Below are positions 24,227-39,093 of a stretch of DNA of 64,000 bases, piece by piece (position 1 is the first letter of the stretch; every line of letters begins with the position of its first letter). Made by a program: the position numbers and the translations under genes. This DNA is from Epiperipatus broadwayi (lineage: Eukaryota; Onychophora; Udeonychophora; Euonychophora; Peripatidae): assembly GCA_028023455.1 (NCBI GenBank), contig JAQFVV010012404.1, forward strand, positions 15,055,000 to 15,118,999, in the 5' to 3' direction. Under the pieces are notes generated by a model that saw nothing but the letters and a program-made list of their open reading frames with translations, had not been told where the DNA came from and did not search any database.

Positions 24227-27200
24227 CTATTCTACAGCAACTCCAACAAATGCATATTATTTACAATACAATAAATATAATTACTAAAATACATATATGT
24301 ACTGAGGTGACATTTTTCCACCTCATTATAAAATATTATACTTTATTTGTATTAAGTTATAATTTTATATATATTTATTAACGAAACCTATATAATGTAT
24401 AAATAGATTGATAAAAGTAGATTGATAATGCTATGTATAGAGTGATCAAAATCTGCTTGAATTAAAATTTAATTATACTTTGGTATATTAATGGGGGAGG
24501 CGAGTGATAAGCTCCATTATAAAAAAAGAACAGTAAACACTAAAGAAAAGAGTTTTAATTTAAATTTGTCAATCAAATGAGTTTGTAATTACACATAAAA
24601 ACAATTATTGATAAATTTATAAAGAAAATTTCTGCTAAAAGAAATGTAGAAAAGGAAATTAGATTCAGAGTAGAAGTGATGAGGGGAAAAAATGTTTACT
24701 TTCTGTCTATTGTTGATTATGCTAAATTTGGAAAAAAGTGTTAAAGGTTGAATAAGAAAATGCTAGTGGAAGTAGAAGGGTATAAAGTATAAAAATGTAC
24801 AAAAAAGTTTTGCTTTTAAGAAAAGTGACTAATTTGTTTTCTTAAAGAAGTAGCAATATGATGATGTCTGGTTAGTACAACTGTGAATCCTCCTGGGAAC
24901 GATTTTCCTATGGCTGACTCTGCAACTGCATATCCATGTGACCAATACTTTGCCCAAAAGACCTGTGCAGTTTTACTCAGCTGCAGATGAAAGTAAATTT
25001 TCCTATGCAGACATTTAGATAATTGGGTTTCATCTTATAAACAACATTTTAGAGCTAAAATCAAAGTTCTTATTCCAGTTGAATGAACTGTCTTTGTACC
25101 TATCCATATTGAAGCAGTTGGATCTGAGTTCGATCCTAGCTTCATGACATCTAGCCATAAGTCCACTTCAAGCCCACAATACTAATCTTAAGTTTCTGAT
25201 GCAATGGAGTTTTATACGTTCAATCCACGCTAATTTCCATAAAGAATAACTTATATCATAAATGCATATTAAAATTAATTAGTTTCAGATTTAAATTGAT
25301 CAATTCTATTAATAAATTCATGATAGAATTATTCATGAATTTATATATTATAACCGCGTGGATTGTGCATATATATTTGTAAATTTTAAATATATATAAT
25401 TGTTTGAAAGTTTCATTGTGTCAGGAATGTTTGATTTTATTTTTAAATAATTTGCTAAAGTTTTATTGATTAAAAGCTACATTCTTTCGATAAGCTTTCA
25501 GATTTTCCCTTTCCAAAAACAACAGTTAAAGTTTTATTAATTAGAAAAAAAAAAAGATAAGGATTTCCTAATTAAAATCATTTTCTGATTTTAACAATTC
25601 ATTTTCTAATTAGAAAATGAATTCAAGTTAATGAGTAATATCTAAAAACAACCAGTAAATCTAAAAATATTGATAATGAAAGAAGCGCTAGCCTAAAGGC
25701 ATCAGAGGACAGTATATATAGGTCTGAAAAGTTTGGAGAAAAAAAGCCATCTTTGTTGTAGAGAAGTGCAGTACACTCTGTGCATTTTTAAATTATAAAA
25801 TCAAATAGTGTTCCTATCATGGTAAAGGGCTAAATGTCAGGAATCTGGCTATCGGTTCCTGAAGTCCCCTGAAAATCTTCAATGGAGCTGCTGAATCTTC
25901 TCCAGACCAATCATGCTGCTAAAATTATGAAAAGCCACTAAAATGCTGTTCAAAGTAATCGACTAAATGCATGCCTACGTTTTTACCAACCTGGACGTGT
26001 AAAATAAGAACCAGCCCCAGAAGAAATGGGTAATGTTTCCAAATGAACCTATAACTTTCTGGCCAGTTTCGAACTTTACTTTACACTCCCTTTTAGAGCT
26101 CTTTTATTCTTTAATGTAACAATCTTTATAAAACCTTTTATTCATGCTACTGTAAATTTATATCGTAGTTCTCTCAACCTCTAGTCTTTAAACTTTCTCT
26201 TTTCATTACTATGGCGGTTCATTTACTATATTATATATATTTATCGTGTGATTTATTAATGTCATTTATTTTTAATTATATGCCAATAATCTTTCAACTC
26301 GATGATCTCCTTTGTTTCCTTTGCCTTGTGCAAATAATAATATATTAATTCTAATAGTAATTCTCACCATTAGGACTAGATTTACCGTTCTATCAATTAT
26401 CGAGTCGAAAGAAATTATTAAATGTGTGTTATTTTTATAATTGGCTAATAATAAATTATTAGCTCCATTTTTAATCTATGCCCCAGTTATTTTTTTTGTA
26501 TTCACCAATATGTATTTATTCATATATAATCTTAAAATGTTTTTATTGCAAAAGGGCCAATAAGGGATTAAATATATTCTAATTCAACTTTGTTATATTC
26601 TATTAAGATTCAGGAAGGGCTTGATGATTGGGGCATAATTAATATGATTTACAAATACTTTAAAATAATGTTAGTTAAAAGCTTGTTTGACTTTAATTAA
26701 TTGATCAAGTCATCACGTAGAGCATTCTATATGGGTTTTAGTATTCAAACGATGACTGTCAAGTCATCATCTTCGAACGTTGCTGACGTAGGGCAATCTT
26801 CCACTCCGTTAGGCTGGTCAGTGATAATTTCTGTTATTTTAAATTATCAAGGAAGAAAGCACTTCCTCTCCTGTTCATATTAGTCAAAGGGCATAAGACT
26901 TGTCAGATCAAGCCGCCATAGGACTTCGATTATCGACTAGCCATTGTCTTTCAATTTCACTTTATAGCTCATAATTCGTCAGCACCGTTACCTCTCTGTT
27001 CCAGTAAAGCCCGCTCTGATGCTCGTAATTCGTGATGAAGTGATTTAAATTAAAGTCCAACAAATTCTCCGTTATATCTCAAAATAAGTTTTCTAATAAA
27101 GATTAAAAGTTATGCCCTAAAATACGTATCTTGCTCTTCACAAATGGATTTGCGAATGTGAAATAAATATCACATTCTTTCGTATAAAATTAGAGTAATA

Positions 27201-27608
27201 ATTTCCTTTACTAATAAATACCTTTATCTGCCTTTTATTTCTTGTGGGGGAGGGGGCATAGACATAAACTTTCAAATATTGCGTAATACTCATTGGCATA
27301 TAATAAGGACTGCCACTCTGGTTATAATTATAAACTTTGTTAAGGACTAGAATTAATTAATATAATCATTATTAAAATTCAAACAACAACTATTATTATT
27401 AATTATTTTCTAAACACACTTGGTTTCTTAGTTTCTTAATTATCTTATTCAATAATTATTTTAATGTTAATGCTTGCTGTCTGTGTTGGCAACCCAAACA
27501 TATACATATGATTCGATTTAAAAAAGTATCTTAAGTTAATTCATTATCCGATATTAGTGTCAGTTCAGGGATCTCTAATCCTCACCAACCATTGAACTAG
27601 ATGTTTGA
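24227..27608. other. Mostly AT-rich DNA with an unexplained GC-richer patch
   Basis: Mostly featureless. A box B-like AGTTCGATCC lies near 25131, but no box A or tail could be matched. A patch at about 26690-27050 is richer in GC and CpG than its surroundings and has a 60-codon frame (26701-26883) without a recognisable domain. It may be a worn repeat end. Its position ahead of the gypsy relic at 27.6 kb is suggestive but not informative. Confidence 0.35.
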
Positions 27609-29690
27609 ATGCCAGACAACCCCCATCCATTACATTTGAAAGTAAATAATTTTTTACTGTTAGTAGATCATACTACCACCAATTGGAAAATACTGTTTAC
27701 TACCTTCCTATGCATTGGTTACATTTATATATTTAAAAGAATGCCTTCTGGTCTTATCAACTGTGACGCTGGTTTAGTTTGGTGTGAAGACAACTTACAT
27801 AAACATGTAGAATATTTATTTTTATAAGAATGCCAGAAGGAAAAAGCCAAAATTAATTTAAGTAATAGTTGGTTCATAACAAATGAAATTGTTTTTTAGG
27901 TCATGCCATTAACAAAGAAGTAATTAAATCTTAGATGATCCAATGTATAAAGCAATTCATGACACTAAGTAATAAAAAACAAAAGTATTTCTAGGTTTAT
28001 GCAAGTTTTACAATAAATTTTACAAGAATTTCACTAAAGATTCTTCATTTTTGTTTCAGTTATTGAGAAAAGACAAAAATAGCTGTGGCAGAATTTCAAG
28101 AACAAAATTTTCAATCTATTAAATAAATATTTCTTGAACAAATTGTTTTGGATTATCTAAATTTTAAGGAACCATTTTATCTCCAGTCAGATAGCAGTGA
28201 CTTTGATCTGGGAGTAATTTTATATCCTCTTAATGAGATCCAACAATCAAAGTTACCATATTTTTCAGCCATAAGGAGTGGAATTCAATTATGTAGTGAC
28301 TGAAAAAGAGGCATTAGTGATTATATGCAATTAGTAAGCTAAAATATTTTCTTCTATGATCAAAGGTCATAATCATTACTGACCATAAATACCTATAATT
28401 TTTAAACTACAGCTATTTAACCTACCTCCAAAATTCCAGTTTACCATCATTTACTACCCAGGAAAGGAACATGTGGCTAATATATTAAGTAAAAATCCTA
28501 TACAAGATGACCAACAACATTTATTCATTGAAAATACATGTATTGTTGGCAGAAACTTTACCTGTGGATGAATCAGTGGAGAAAGACTTATAAAAAAATT
28601 GACCAAATTCAAAGGGAGGACCCATAATACATTTTTATTTAAATGAAAAAGTAGATGAAGGTCATTTTTTCTATGGATATATAAATGTTTAAAACTAGAT
28701 ATTTAGAAAACCTTGGAAAATATTAATGCCCCCTCTCATAAGAAAAAGATTGATTAAATACATTCATAATACATATGGCCAATTGAACAGGTTATACAGA
28801 AAATCTTTTACTGGCCAGGAATGCATGCAAGAATTATGTTTATATTAAAATCTTGTAATGAATGTATAGTATCTAAATCACCTAATAAACTTAAGCAGTA
28901 TTATGCAGCCTATTATTCCAAAAATATCTAATGAATTACTCACTCTGGATTTTTACAGACCATTGCCACCTTATAGGCAACTTCATTTCTTGGTGGTAAT
29001 GTATAATGTCTTTTCATCCAATTAGGAGAGCAGACATTAAAAAACACTATAAACATGCTAAAAAAATCATCAAATTCCAATGATTGAAAAACCTCAGTCC
29101 ATTATTGCTGATCATGAAACTCCTTCTTTTTCTAATGAATGGAAGGCATTGTTAAATATAATATTAAGCAGACATTATCATCCATAAGAAACTTAGTCCA
29201 TCCCATGCAAATGGGAGCTCAATAGACTTTTCAGAATTTATGTGTGTGAAAAACATCATGGTTGGGAAAATTGCTTGAAACAAGTAGTTAATTATATAAT
29301 ATTAGACAAAAAATGAGTCCATTGGTTTCACTTCTTTTCAGTTACATTTTAGCAGACAGGCTTCACTTCTTTTGGAAATTCTTTATCTGTAGTAGAGTAA
29401 GAAGTTAATCCAATTCAAGATCAAAATAAAGCAAGGGAGAATTTAAATAAAATTGGGGTAAAAGATGTAGCAAAATTATAATCCATATCAATTTAACATA
29501 GTTCTGGTTTTGAGCAAAACACTTCATGCAAGCAAATCTGTTACAAGAGTATAAGAAATTTTTTCCATTGTTTGAGGACCCATATAAAATTATTTCAGAA
29601 TGTGGAAAAAGTGACTATATGTAAAATTCTCTAGAAACAGGATTGTTTCAAATAAAGTTTTTTGAACATTATTAACACCTAAAAGGTGTA
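27609..29690 (+). pseudogene. Old Ty3/gypsy pol relic (RT, RNase H, integrase)
   Basis: Pol can be followed across many stops. RT fragment at about 27609-27830: Phe-Thr-Thr-Phe-Leu then Phe-Lys-Arg-Met-Pro-Ser-Gly-Leu-Ile-Asn. The segment that should carry Tyr-x-Asp-Asp is missing, because the text jumps to the Asp-Asn-Leu-His-Lys-His block. RNase H starts near 28130 (Leu-Asp-Tyr-Leu-Asn-Phe-Lys-Glu-Pro-Phe, then Gln-Ser-Asp-Ser-Ser-Asp). Pro-Gly-Lys-Glu-His-Val lies near 28460. The integrase zinc region is near 28740-28880 (Tyr-Trp-Pro-Gly-Met-His), a core fragment Ile-Ala-Asp-His-Glu-Thr lies near 29105, and a His-Pro-Met-Gln-Met-Gly block near 29200. A C-terminal Ile-Ser-Glu-Cys-Gly-Lys-Ser-Asp-Tyr lies near 29590. 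No LTRs were found. It is clearly older than the 13.8-kb element. Confidence 0.8.
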
Positions 29691-32600
29691 TGGTTATTCA
29701 TATATTAGAAATAATTATAATGTGTAAGAATCCCTCTGAAAGCATGCAATATTAAAATTATTTTAACTAAAATATAAAAATAAAAATATTGTAGTTTTAC
29801 TTTAAAATTATTTATAAAATGTTAATATTAATGTTAATCTTTATCTCTATAGTTAAAGATACTTAGAATTTTTAATATTGATAAATTAATGGATAACCAG
29901 ACAAAATAACATGTAGAGATAAAAGAAAACACTGGAAGAAACCAGATGTATATATTTTTTCAGAACAAAGTGGGATTGTAACTAGAAAGGCCATAAGAAG
30001 GCTAAAAAGTTAAAAAATAAGACAAGTTCTAGTATTACTATTTAAGAAATTTACATTAATACAATTTTATGATTTGCATTAACTATGGATAAACACTGTA
30101 GTCAATAAATGCATATTATAATAAATAAATAATTAATTAAATTTAAAAAATTACACATCAATATTTCAATAATTTATATAAATTATTAATATCTAAATTA
30201 ATTGTTAATTAAAACAAGTAATAAAAGTAATATGTTGTTATTGATTGTTAATAATTATCACAATTTATAAAATATTATTTTTTATATTTTTATTTATGTG
30301 AATGAGTTTATTTTAAAAGAACACTAGACAAAATGTGGATAAATTCATAAAAGTTTCATGAAATGTCTGCCTTATTGATAAAAGAGTGCCTTTTTTAAAA
30401 TAAAAAAATTACAGAGAAATCAGACATCGAACTGAGATACAAGTAGAAAGAAACTTTTTTTAAATTTCTTTGGTTTAAAAGTTATTATCAGATTATTTAT
30501 ATATTTTAATAACTCAGAAACCAAAAACCTGGATTTCTAAGATAATAAGATTGAAGGAGGGATCCATCCCTCATTTGCTACTATATTTTTCCAAGGAATC
30601 AGATTGAAAACTTAGTGTGGAATGAGAATATTAACACAAATCTTTCTTCAAAATTAATGGATATATTATATTTTTTTATTTCTTGGTTTTTGTAAAAAGA
30701 AATATAGGTTAGCGGAATAAAAGTTAATAAAAGTAGAGTGAAAAAGTAAATATTTTAGATTTGTATTATATAATCATTAACCCATTAACAATTTGATATT
30801 TTCTATTGTTTTACCTGGTGAGGGTTTTCGAAAATGCTCAAGGCTTCACTTCTATATAAAGTCTTTATACTAAAACTCAATAAATTGATTTCTTTTAAAT
30901 TTAATTTTATAAATGAATAATATTTTTAAATGTCACATTTGACCTTTTTCTATATTTAAAAACTGACTTGCAAATAAGAACAATATGCCCTAAACATCAT
31001 CAACTAAACTAATGTAAACATTCTTTCAGAAAATAAATGAGGTTTTTTTTTTGTAATGATAAATGTATCAAATTCTGTTTTAAAATCTGATATTTACTTT
31101 ATAATTATTAATATATTTGAAAAAAAATTTAACACCATGTTAATTCTGACAGGTGATGATATTAGCAATGAGTTTCACATGTATCATCATCAAGAAGAAA
31201 AGAATTCCTTAAAATAGATCTTTCTTTTAGACAGCAAAAGAGTCAAGACAATTGATACTTGTTGATTATGTGTAAGATACTGGCTTCTTTACATCTTTTT
31301 TGTCAGTAAAAAAGTTAATAAAAGCAATATGATGAAATTTATATTAAAACATTCTACATTAATACAGTTACAATAACAGTAAAGCTGCATTCTAAAGCCA
31401 TGCTTTTTCTGAGGGAAACACTCAATGCTTCTAAACAAATATGAGAATGATTAAGTTAAAGAAATGCAGACAATATGAGTATGTTTGAGGAGACCATGGT
31501 TTTCTTTAAAAAAAAATGAGTTAAAGAGAAGAGTTAAAGAATCTTTATTACTGAAAAATTTTATACTGAAGCTATTAACTTATTTAAGAATTCTTTTGAT
31601 ATTAAAAGTAATTAGAATATATTTGAAAAATTATAGGAAATTTATTTAGTGAATACTTGTGTTGTGTTTGTGTTGCTTTGCATTTGAAAGATTTTTATTT
31701 TTTTTTGTTTTTTAAGGTTGATTTTGGTACAATTTGTTTATTTGTATTGCCTAGTTTAGCTTTTACCTTTTGATATTTTATATTGTATAATGTATACTAC
31801 TGACAATAGCTGTAGTATATTTCTGAATGAAAGTCTGAGCCAAAAGTATATTATTTAATGGCTTTATTATTTGAAAATTTTAGTATTCATGCAAAATTTT
31901 GATCGAATGGATGGCTATAATGGTCCTAATGTATATATGTTAATTCAAATTCTGCCTAGTTTTATATAAATGGGTGTTATATATTTATATAATTTAAGAA
32001 TTATCTCATTTTATTCTTTAATTAAAAATTGAATTTTTGACGTGATTTTAAAAGAGAAAAAGATAGACAAATCAATAATGAAATGCATTATCTTAATTTT
32101 TTAAATTTTATTTTATAAAATTATTTAAAATTTTTATAAATGAGAAGACTGGAACCAAAAAAATGCATTTAAATTACAAGAAATTTACTTTGCTTTTATT
32201 AAAAAGATTTTTTAAAAAAATACTTGTTTTAAAAAAAAAATTATTTCAAAAGTGATTTTTTAAAATTATTAAATATTTACTTATCTTTTGAATTTTTAAA
32301 ACTAGGTTATTAATATACGTATATATAAATATATTTAATGTAATTGCATATATTTCGAATTTAAATTAATTGATAGGAATTATAAGTCAAAAGTGCAATT
32401 ATGTCTATATTTGTTTAGTACAATTTAGTGACAGGTGAAACGTGGCGGAGCATAAGATTCTGGATTGTCTCTCAACTGTAAAGGATAAATAAAAAGTATT
32501 GTAGTTCAGTGAAATGAATTGTTATTTTCGTTAAATTAGTTGCCTGAGTACCATATGATTTTTTAAGTACTTAACCATGCTATTAATTTTTCAGTGTATG

Positions 32601-35600
32601 TTAGAAATAGTAATAATGATAAAAGAGTACCAAATGAGATAAATTAAAAACAAAATTCATTCAGTTAACCAGATAGGGATTTTTGTTTCACTTTTTTTGT
32701 TTTAGTTAAGAATCAATTCATAAATTTTTAGTCTTAGCACTTTTAAACAAATTTGCTTGGTTCAAAATGTCTAATGATTCTGCAGGATGAAACTTGTGAA
32801 TATTCTTACACTCAATGCATGTTGACTGAATTTTTATCAAAACAATACTTATTTTTTAACAATTATTATGTATTATGGATGTGAGTTCATTAGAAAGAAA
32901 CATTTTGATTGGTTCTCTAACAATGATTGTAATATTAATTAATGAGATGATTAAAAAGCATGGTATCTAAATTGCTTTGCAGAACAACAAAATAAATATG
33001 AAGTTCATAAGCAACTTATGGTTTTAAAAGGCAAAAGTTCTGTAACTAACAAAAATATTTGTGAATAATTAGTGAATTGAAAGTAACATAATTTTCAAAA
33101 ATATAATCTTAATATTCACTGAGTGATTATATTTTATAAATTGTAATGGACAGCTGGCACCTAATATCCATTGTCAGAGGGTGCCATTAGACCTCTGGTC
33201 TAGAAAATTTATGATTTATTGATGAATATATCAAGTTTGGGTGTTTATCTCAGCAGTACTATCACTCATATTTAATATCTCTAGATCACAGAGGACAAAG
33301 ATTCCGAGAAAAATAACAATTGGCAGTGTAGACAACAGTAAACAAAATGCTGAACAAATCTAACAATTAACAAAATAATATTTGTTAATGATTTAACAAC
33401 ATGTTATACAATTTAATGGTAGGTTTTAAACACTAGAATTATTTTAAACAGAGATTGACTATTAATTTTTTAAAAGTATGTAGATATCTTCTAGCTGATA
33501 GTTTAAATATTACACTTTTCATAAATTTTACTTTTAGAACTAGTAATAATCCCTGAAGTTTACAAAGTCTTGACAATTTATTCAGATATGCACACATATA
33601 TATCTTTCATATTGACATTTCAAACAATGAATATTCAAGCAGTCTTCCTCCTATATATATATAGTTATACACTCAGTCTATGACCAACAATGCTTATATG
33701 CAGTGCATTTGAATTCAACCATAAAAAGAAACAATGAGCAACAATAACTAGGCCTGTTAATACCCTGTGTAAAAAAGCAAAAATTATATGCATTATCATG
33801 GGAAGGAATGTCTTTTTACCCATTGTAGAACATACATGTCTGTGAATATCGCAAGCCAGAACTCATGGGAAGAAAAGTCACTCTACTCATCTATTAACAT
33901 ACCAATAACTGTGAATATATCAAGCAAGAATAATAAAAAAATTCATAGTAAGCCAAAACATATAAGAATATCTTTGCATGATATATAAATATCTAGGATC
34001 TCTCTATATAATGCACACACATGCATTGCTATTTCTTTACTTTTGACACATAATAAACAGGAAAATTGCCATCAAATAATTTATAAAGGTATACATACAT
34101 GCATGATGTCATGCACAGATATATAAATGATTAAGAAAAGTCTTCATAAAATTATTAATGATTACAAATAATAAAATAAAATCTATATTTTTAAAATTAC
34201 TATTTATTTTATAATTCAAATTTAAAAGATATCACTAAAAGTATGGATTGCAATTAACAACACTTGGGGAAATTTTTTTTTATCTTAACCTTATGAGGGA
34301 ATAGGATAAACAAATGTTGCTTTAATTTTTTTCCCAAAAAAATTTTTTTTATGTGAAAAATCAAAAGATTAAACTTTAAAACTAGATTCAAACTCAGTTG
34401 TATTAAATATATGTTAAGGGTAATAATATAATACATAGAGATATCATGATATAAATGATATATTGTTTATAAAACAGACCACAGTATAGATATAAAATTA
34501 ATCCTTTAACTTATATATCACTAGCTTACTGACAATGTCTTAATAAACAGTTATAAGAAAAAAATTACCTTAAGTCCAGAGAGGATTTGGTAAAGGGATA
34601 CTATTTTCCATAAAACTTGTATTAGATAAATGTATGTTAATGCAAATTTAGATAGGGGTTTCTATGTTTTTTACTGGCTTCTTTGATTTGGGATAAGAGT
34701 TTATCTTGGAATTGCTTTCATCATATTAAGAAGAGCATTTACTTTTATGACATATTTGAAGGTAGTAGTGACTAGATTGTTGGCATTTCAATAAGCAAGG
34801 TTATACATTTGATGGCTAAGCTACATACTGAAGAGAGGAGGTCATTTCCTGGTGTTTTGGTTGCTCATAATTTTAAACATGGACACTGGTAGAAGTTTAG
34901 ATACCACATGCTAAACAGGCAAAATAACAGTCATGAATTAAATTGGAATTATAACAGAGTAGAATAAATCAACAGCAGATTAGAAAAGACTGAAACTGAA
35001 TGCAGAAAATAGAATAAAAATATAAATCTGAGCTGCTCTTTTTGTAGCACTAAATTTAATTAATTAGCCCACTCATTTTAATTTTATTGAATTGGCAATG
35101 TCAGTGATTGCATTTTTTAACTCAGATAACCACTAATAACAGACTTACCAAATTTTTAATTAGATCAATCTGGGGGATTACATATAGCAGAATGTTAAAA
35201 TCAGTACTTAATAATTCTTTTCTTAAAAGTTTTTAATTAATAAAAACAAACAAATTATTGATAGATAAAAAGTTTTATAGATTAAATATTGTTCCTGTAA
35301 TGTATTTTTTTCTTTTTTTACAGATTGATAATAATGTTAGTTACAAATTATATATTTTAATTTTTTTTAAAAACTAATAATAATCTTGACCAACATAATA
35401 AACACAAATATATTAATGTGTGCATGTATATATAATACAATATTTACATAAAAAAAATTTAAAGTTGAAATTAAGCTTCTGCTTTGTCAACATAAAATAT
35501 TTGGATGTGAGTTTGATATTGAGATAGCTAAACTCTATCTTAATATAACAGTGATATTGAAATGGATAAATGGAGTATTTTGATCATCTTTCAATAATAG

Positions 35601-35689
35601 TTTGAGAGTTCAAATAATTCCATTTAATTATAAATCTTTTATTAACTTATTTAGATTTGTACGGTGATGGTTCAAATTTTTTATGCAAT
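29691..35689. other. AT-rich non-coding DNA, nothing recognised
   Basis: Six kb of AT-rich sequence with short chance frames on both strands (for example 33788-33988 plus and 34254-34436 minus) and no domain, repeat end or RNA gene that I can support. Confidence 0.45.
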
Positions 35690-36340
35690 TTTACAAAGGA
35701 AAAAGCGCAGATTCTGATGAACATTTGAAAAAGTTTTAAAATATAGTAATGATAGATTAACTTTAAAATGATTGCTAATGCATGGGACCTTGAAGTCATG
35801 CCATCCTAATTTATTAAAAAAAATGGAGATAAAGCCTGCAGTAATTATTTAGGAATACAATGATCTATTTTAGCAAAATTACTTTCAATGATTTATTGAA
35901 TTAATTGCAATCATAAATTAACACTTTTCAGAGTTTCTGTGTGGTTCTAGAAACTTGTTTGTTTTTTTGTCAAACAAACACACAACAAATTTCATGAGCA
36001 AAATTGTAATTCATATATTGCTATTATCACATTAATCAAGGTATTTAAAATCAGGCTATTAAAAAGGGATTGGCACTGATGGAAATTAACTGGTTTATCT
36101 CTAAAGTATATTCATATTATATGGTTTTGCATAATGATAGTAGAAATATTATTATGGCAAATAAAAAATCTAAGTTGCTTGAAATTAAAATTGGTGTTAA
36201 GATTTTTTTTCCATTTTTATAAAAGCGGTGTCGGTTTTGCGTTACTTTATAAATGGTTTTATGAAGGATAATCAAAATGGAATATATAAATTGTCAATAT
36301 TTACAACTTGAAATAATCAAAAAGAAACTTTAGTTTTTTC
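35690..36340 (+). pseudogene. LINE reverse transcriptase relic
   Basis: Lys-Asn-Gly-Asp-Lys-Ala-Cys-Ser-Asn-Tyr-Leu-Gly-Ile (about 35819-35858) matches the Lys-Lys-Gly-Asp-x-x-x-x-Asn-Tyr-Arg-Gly-Ile signature at the start of LINE RT. It is followed by Ile-Leu-Ala-Lys-Leu-Leu-Ser-Met-Ile, then Glu-Gln-Asn-Cys-Asn-Ser-Tyr-Ile-Ala near 35998. Next comes Leu-Glu-Ile-Asn-Trp-Phe-Ile-Ser-Lys, and Ile-Lys-Ile-Gly-Val-Lys near 36185, standing where the Gly-Val-Lys-Gln-Gly-Cys block occurs. Many stops and at least one frame change. The Ala-Asp-Asp box was not located. The ends of the copy are unclear; the ORF at 36483-36701 may be a distal piece. Confidence 0.65.
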
Positions 36341-36701
36341 GTTTATAGATTTACAGAATACTGATTATTTTATATTCATTTCAACTAAAAAAATAATTTA
36401 CATAATGTTTCTAATGTTTTGAATGCAGCCTATAAAATATTTATTTTGGAATTAATGTTCCCATGTAACTTATTAAATAATAATGGATGACAAATTTTCA
36501 GAAACTTTCATGTTGTCTAATCATCTTAATAATGACAATCATTTTATATATCTTGTTAGTGACAGAAACTTTGTCCCAGTATGTCATTGCCACTTACATT
36601 TAAAAACAGCTCCTTTTAAATTAATTGTAATAATACTATTATTATTCTGCCAAATTTGTTGTATGGAAATGAAAGATAAATTTCTTACAGCTGTTACTTA
36701 A

Positions 36702-38808
36702 AGATAGCTGAAAATTTTCATTTTAGAATTTGTTGGCAAAATCAAAGGTCAATCCATGTTTTTTTCCTTCAATTTATTGGCTGAGTTGATATTAGTACTA
36801 CTGTAATATTATGTTTTCATTGCCTTGAACATTTTTTTTAAAAATCCTTATGATGAACTTGGTCATAGTTTTTGTGAGAGAAATAATTCTCATTTATATT
36901 ACAAATGTTATCTCAACTACATTCTAAAGAGATGCAGTATTGATTGCTTTTATTAAAGATGTGGCTGAGGATAAAATATAATGGGAAAAATACAATTTAA
37001 TATGCCATTGAAATCTTTAGGATTAGGATGTGATATATAAATATATACATAAATTTGTTGTAATTCACAAATGTTTTGTATAGATATCTCAAATCTCTTC
37101 TTTCAATTTTATAAGTGCCTTTCAAAAATATTAATAAATAATAAACAAAGCAGAAAATACACAATGCCTGTGTCTTATATTCTTTTCTTATGAAAAATAA
37201 TAATTTAGGCTTACAAATACTTTTTAATATATATTCAAGTTCTTAATAGCCATTCTTTTCCTATTGTAATTTTTTTTTCTTCTAAATATCTAAAAAATAA
37301 CTTAATTTAGTCTGTCAAATTATTTTTCCAAATTAGTAAAATTAATATTAACATTTTTCTTTTTCTATAACTTTTTCTCAACAATAGTTCTCTCTATCCA
37401 ATATCTCTAGTATCTTTATTTTTTTTAAATACAAATTGTTCTTCAGATGTTAGTGTATTTCAGTACTGTCAACAACACTTTACCTTTATATAGGATTAAA
37501 TTTATTGTTTCTTTCATTAAAAGGATTCATAGTTATTAAAATAATATCTATTGGTTATTCTCCTGAGATCTGCTTTACATTTCAAATGTCAACTAATCTA
37601 TCATTAAAACTTTTAGTAATTTAACTGGAATTTTAATTTTTAAAATTTTTTTCCCAATCCTTTTCTCTCAATTTACATCCCCCCCCCCCCCAATCATTCC
37701 ACAACTTATTTCATTCTTATCCGATTTAATCTTTTTTACAATATTGAAATAAGATATTTTATGTGACTTGTTTGATGAATGGTAAGAGAATAACAGAGAG
37801 AAAATATGATAGAGGTGGTTTGTAAGACTAGGTGAGTGATGAAGGGAAATAGTGAAGCTTTTGGCAGCAGCAGATTACTTATAGGGGTTAAACATTTGAA
37901 ATGACTTTAATGTAAATTTCGCATTCATTATAAATTGGAAATAAGTGAAATTATTTAGTTATATTAAGTCGAAAATTTTTACAGAAACAAACCATGAGAA
38001 ATTACAATATTAAAAATTGCTTGCAGACTTTAAAACAGGAAAATTTTTATGGTTATATATCTACATTCAAAGGTTAATGAAACATGAGCTCACTTAGACA
38101 TAAATAGATAATTGAATAAACTTGATATAAAATTTTCTTTTTATCAATTATTGTGCATCAACAAAGATTTTTCCTATTAGTATGCTCTCCATATCAATAT
38201 TTAGATGTAAATATGATTTGTTATATTATTCTCATTGTGTTTGTTAATTAAAATTATTGTTATTATTAATACTTTTGTTTCTTGTTTATTTCTCATCCAA
38301 ATTTTAAATTTATTATTTTATGTTTGTCATATAATAATAATATTAATGTTGAGAGAATATCAGGAAACATGGCTGGACCTGCATAAAGGCTTGTCTTTTA
38401 TGTGTGTCTAGTCTGGTCACTATCCATGACTATTACAAATTAATTACTAAAAACAAGAATTGTTTAGCCACTCCACCACATACATGGTTGCCTGTTACAT
38501 TTGGGGTCCAATCTGAGATAATCTCGATCAAAACAAACGAATTGAAAACAGTATAGTTTAAAAAAAAAGTTTTTTATTAGCATTTGAAAAAATAAATAAA
38601 TTAGCCATTGAAATATATAATATAAAATACTTGGTTGGATGAGGAATATGAGAATTTATTTTGTTGTAAAAAATAAATAAATCAGTAAATAAACTTATAA
38701 GTGTCACTAAACAGTGGTAATAATAAAAATAGGTTAATAATCAAATAAATAAAATAAGGCATGAAAAATAGAATTCACTGCAATGATAGAAAGGTTACAT
38801 GATGGAAA
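36702..38808. other. AT-rich non-coding DNA
   Basis: No ORF or repeat end recognised. A run of about a dozen C near 37680 is simple sequence. Confidence 0.4.
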
Positions 38809-38856
38809 GAGGGGTGGGCATTCTAATTATCAGAGGGGTGGGCATTCTAATTATCA
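38809..38856 (+). repeat. 24-bp tandem duplication
   Basis: GAGGGGTGGGCATTCTAATT plus ATCA occurs twice head to tail (38809-38832, 38833-38856) without a difference, indicating a recent local duplication. Confidence 0.85.
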
Positions 38857-39093
38857 AATAAATAAAGTAAGAAAAAAATTATTAGAGTTTATATATATAT
38901 ATATGTTTTTAAAATTGTTATAAAAGGTCTCTATGAAAGAATTTATGAGCATATTTATGAACATGTTCACAGGACAATTGAACAATAAGGTGAGATAGTA
39001 AAAAAACAATTTGAAGACCTAGTCAAAAGATGAAGTGAAATAATAAAACAAAGGAAAATGTATTTACAGAAATAAAAAGATAATAGAGCCCAT

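Noticed and set aside
25125-25165. Box B-like AGTTCGATCC, possible third SINE
   Set aside because: No box A, tail or similarity to the two SINE copies was found.
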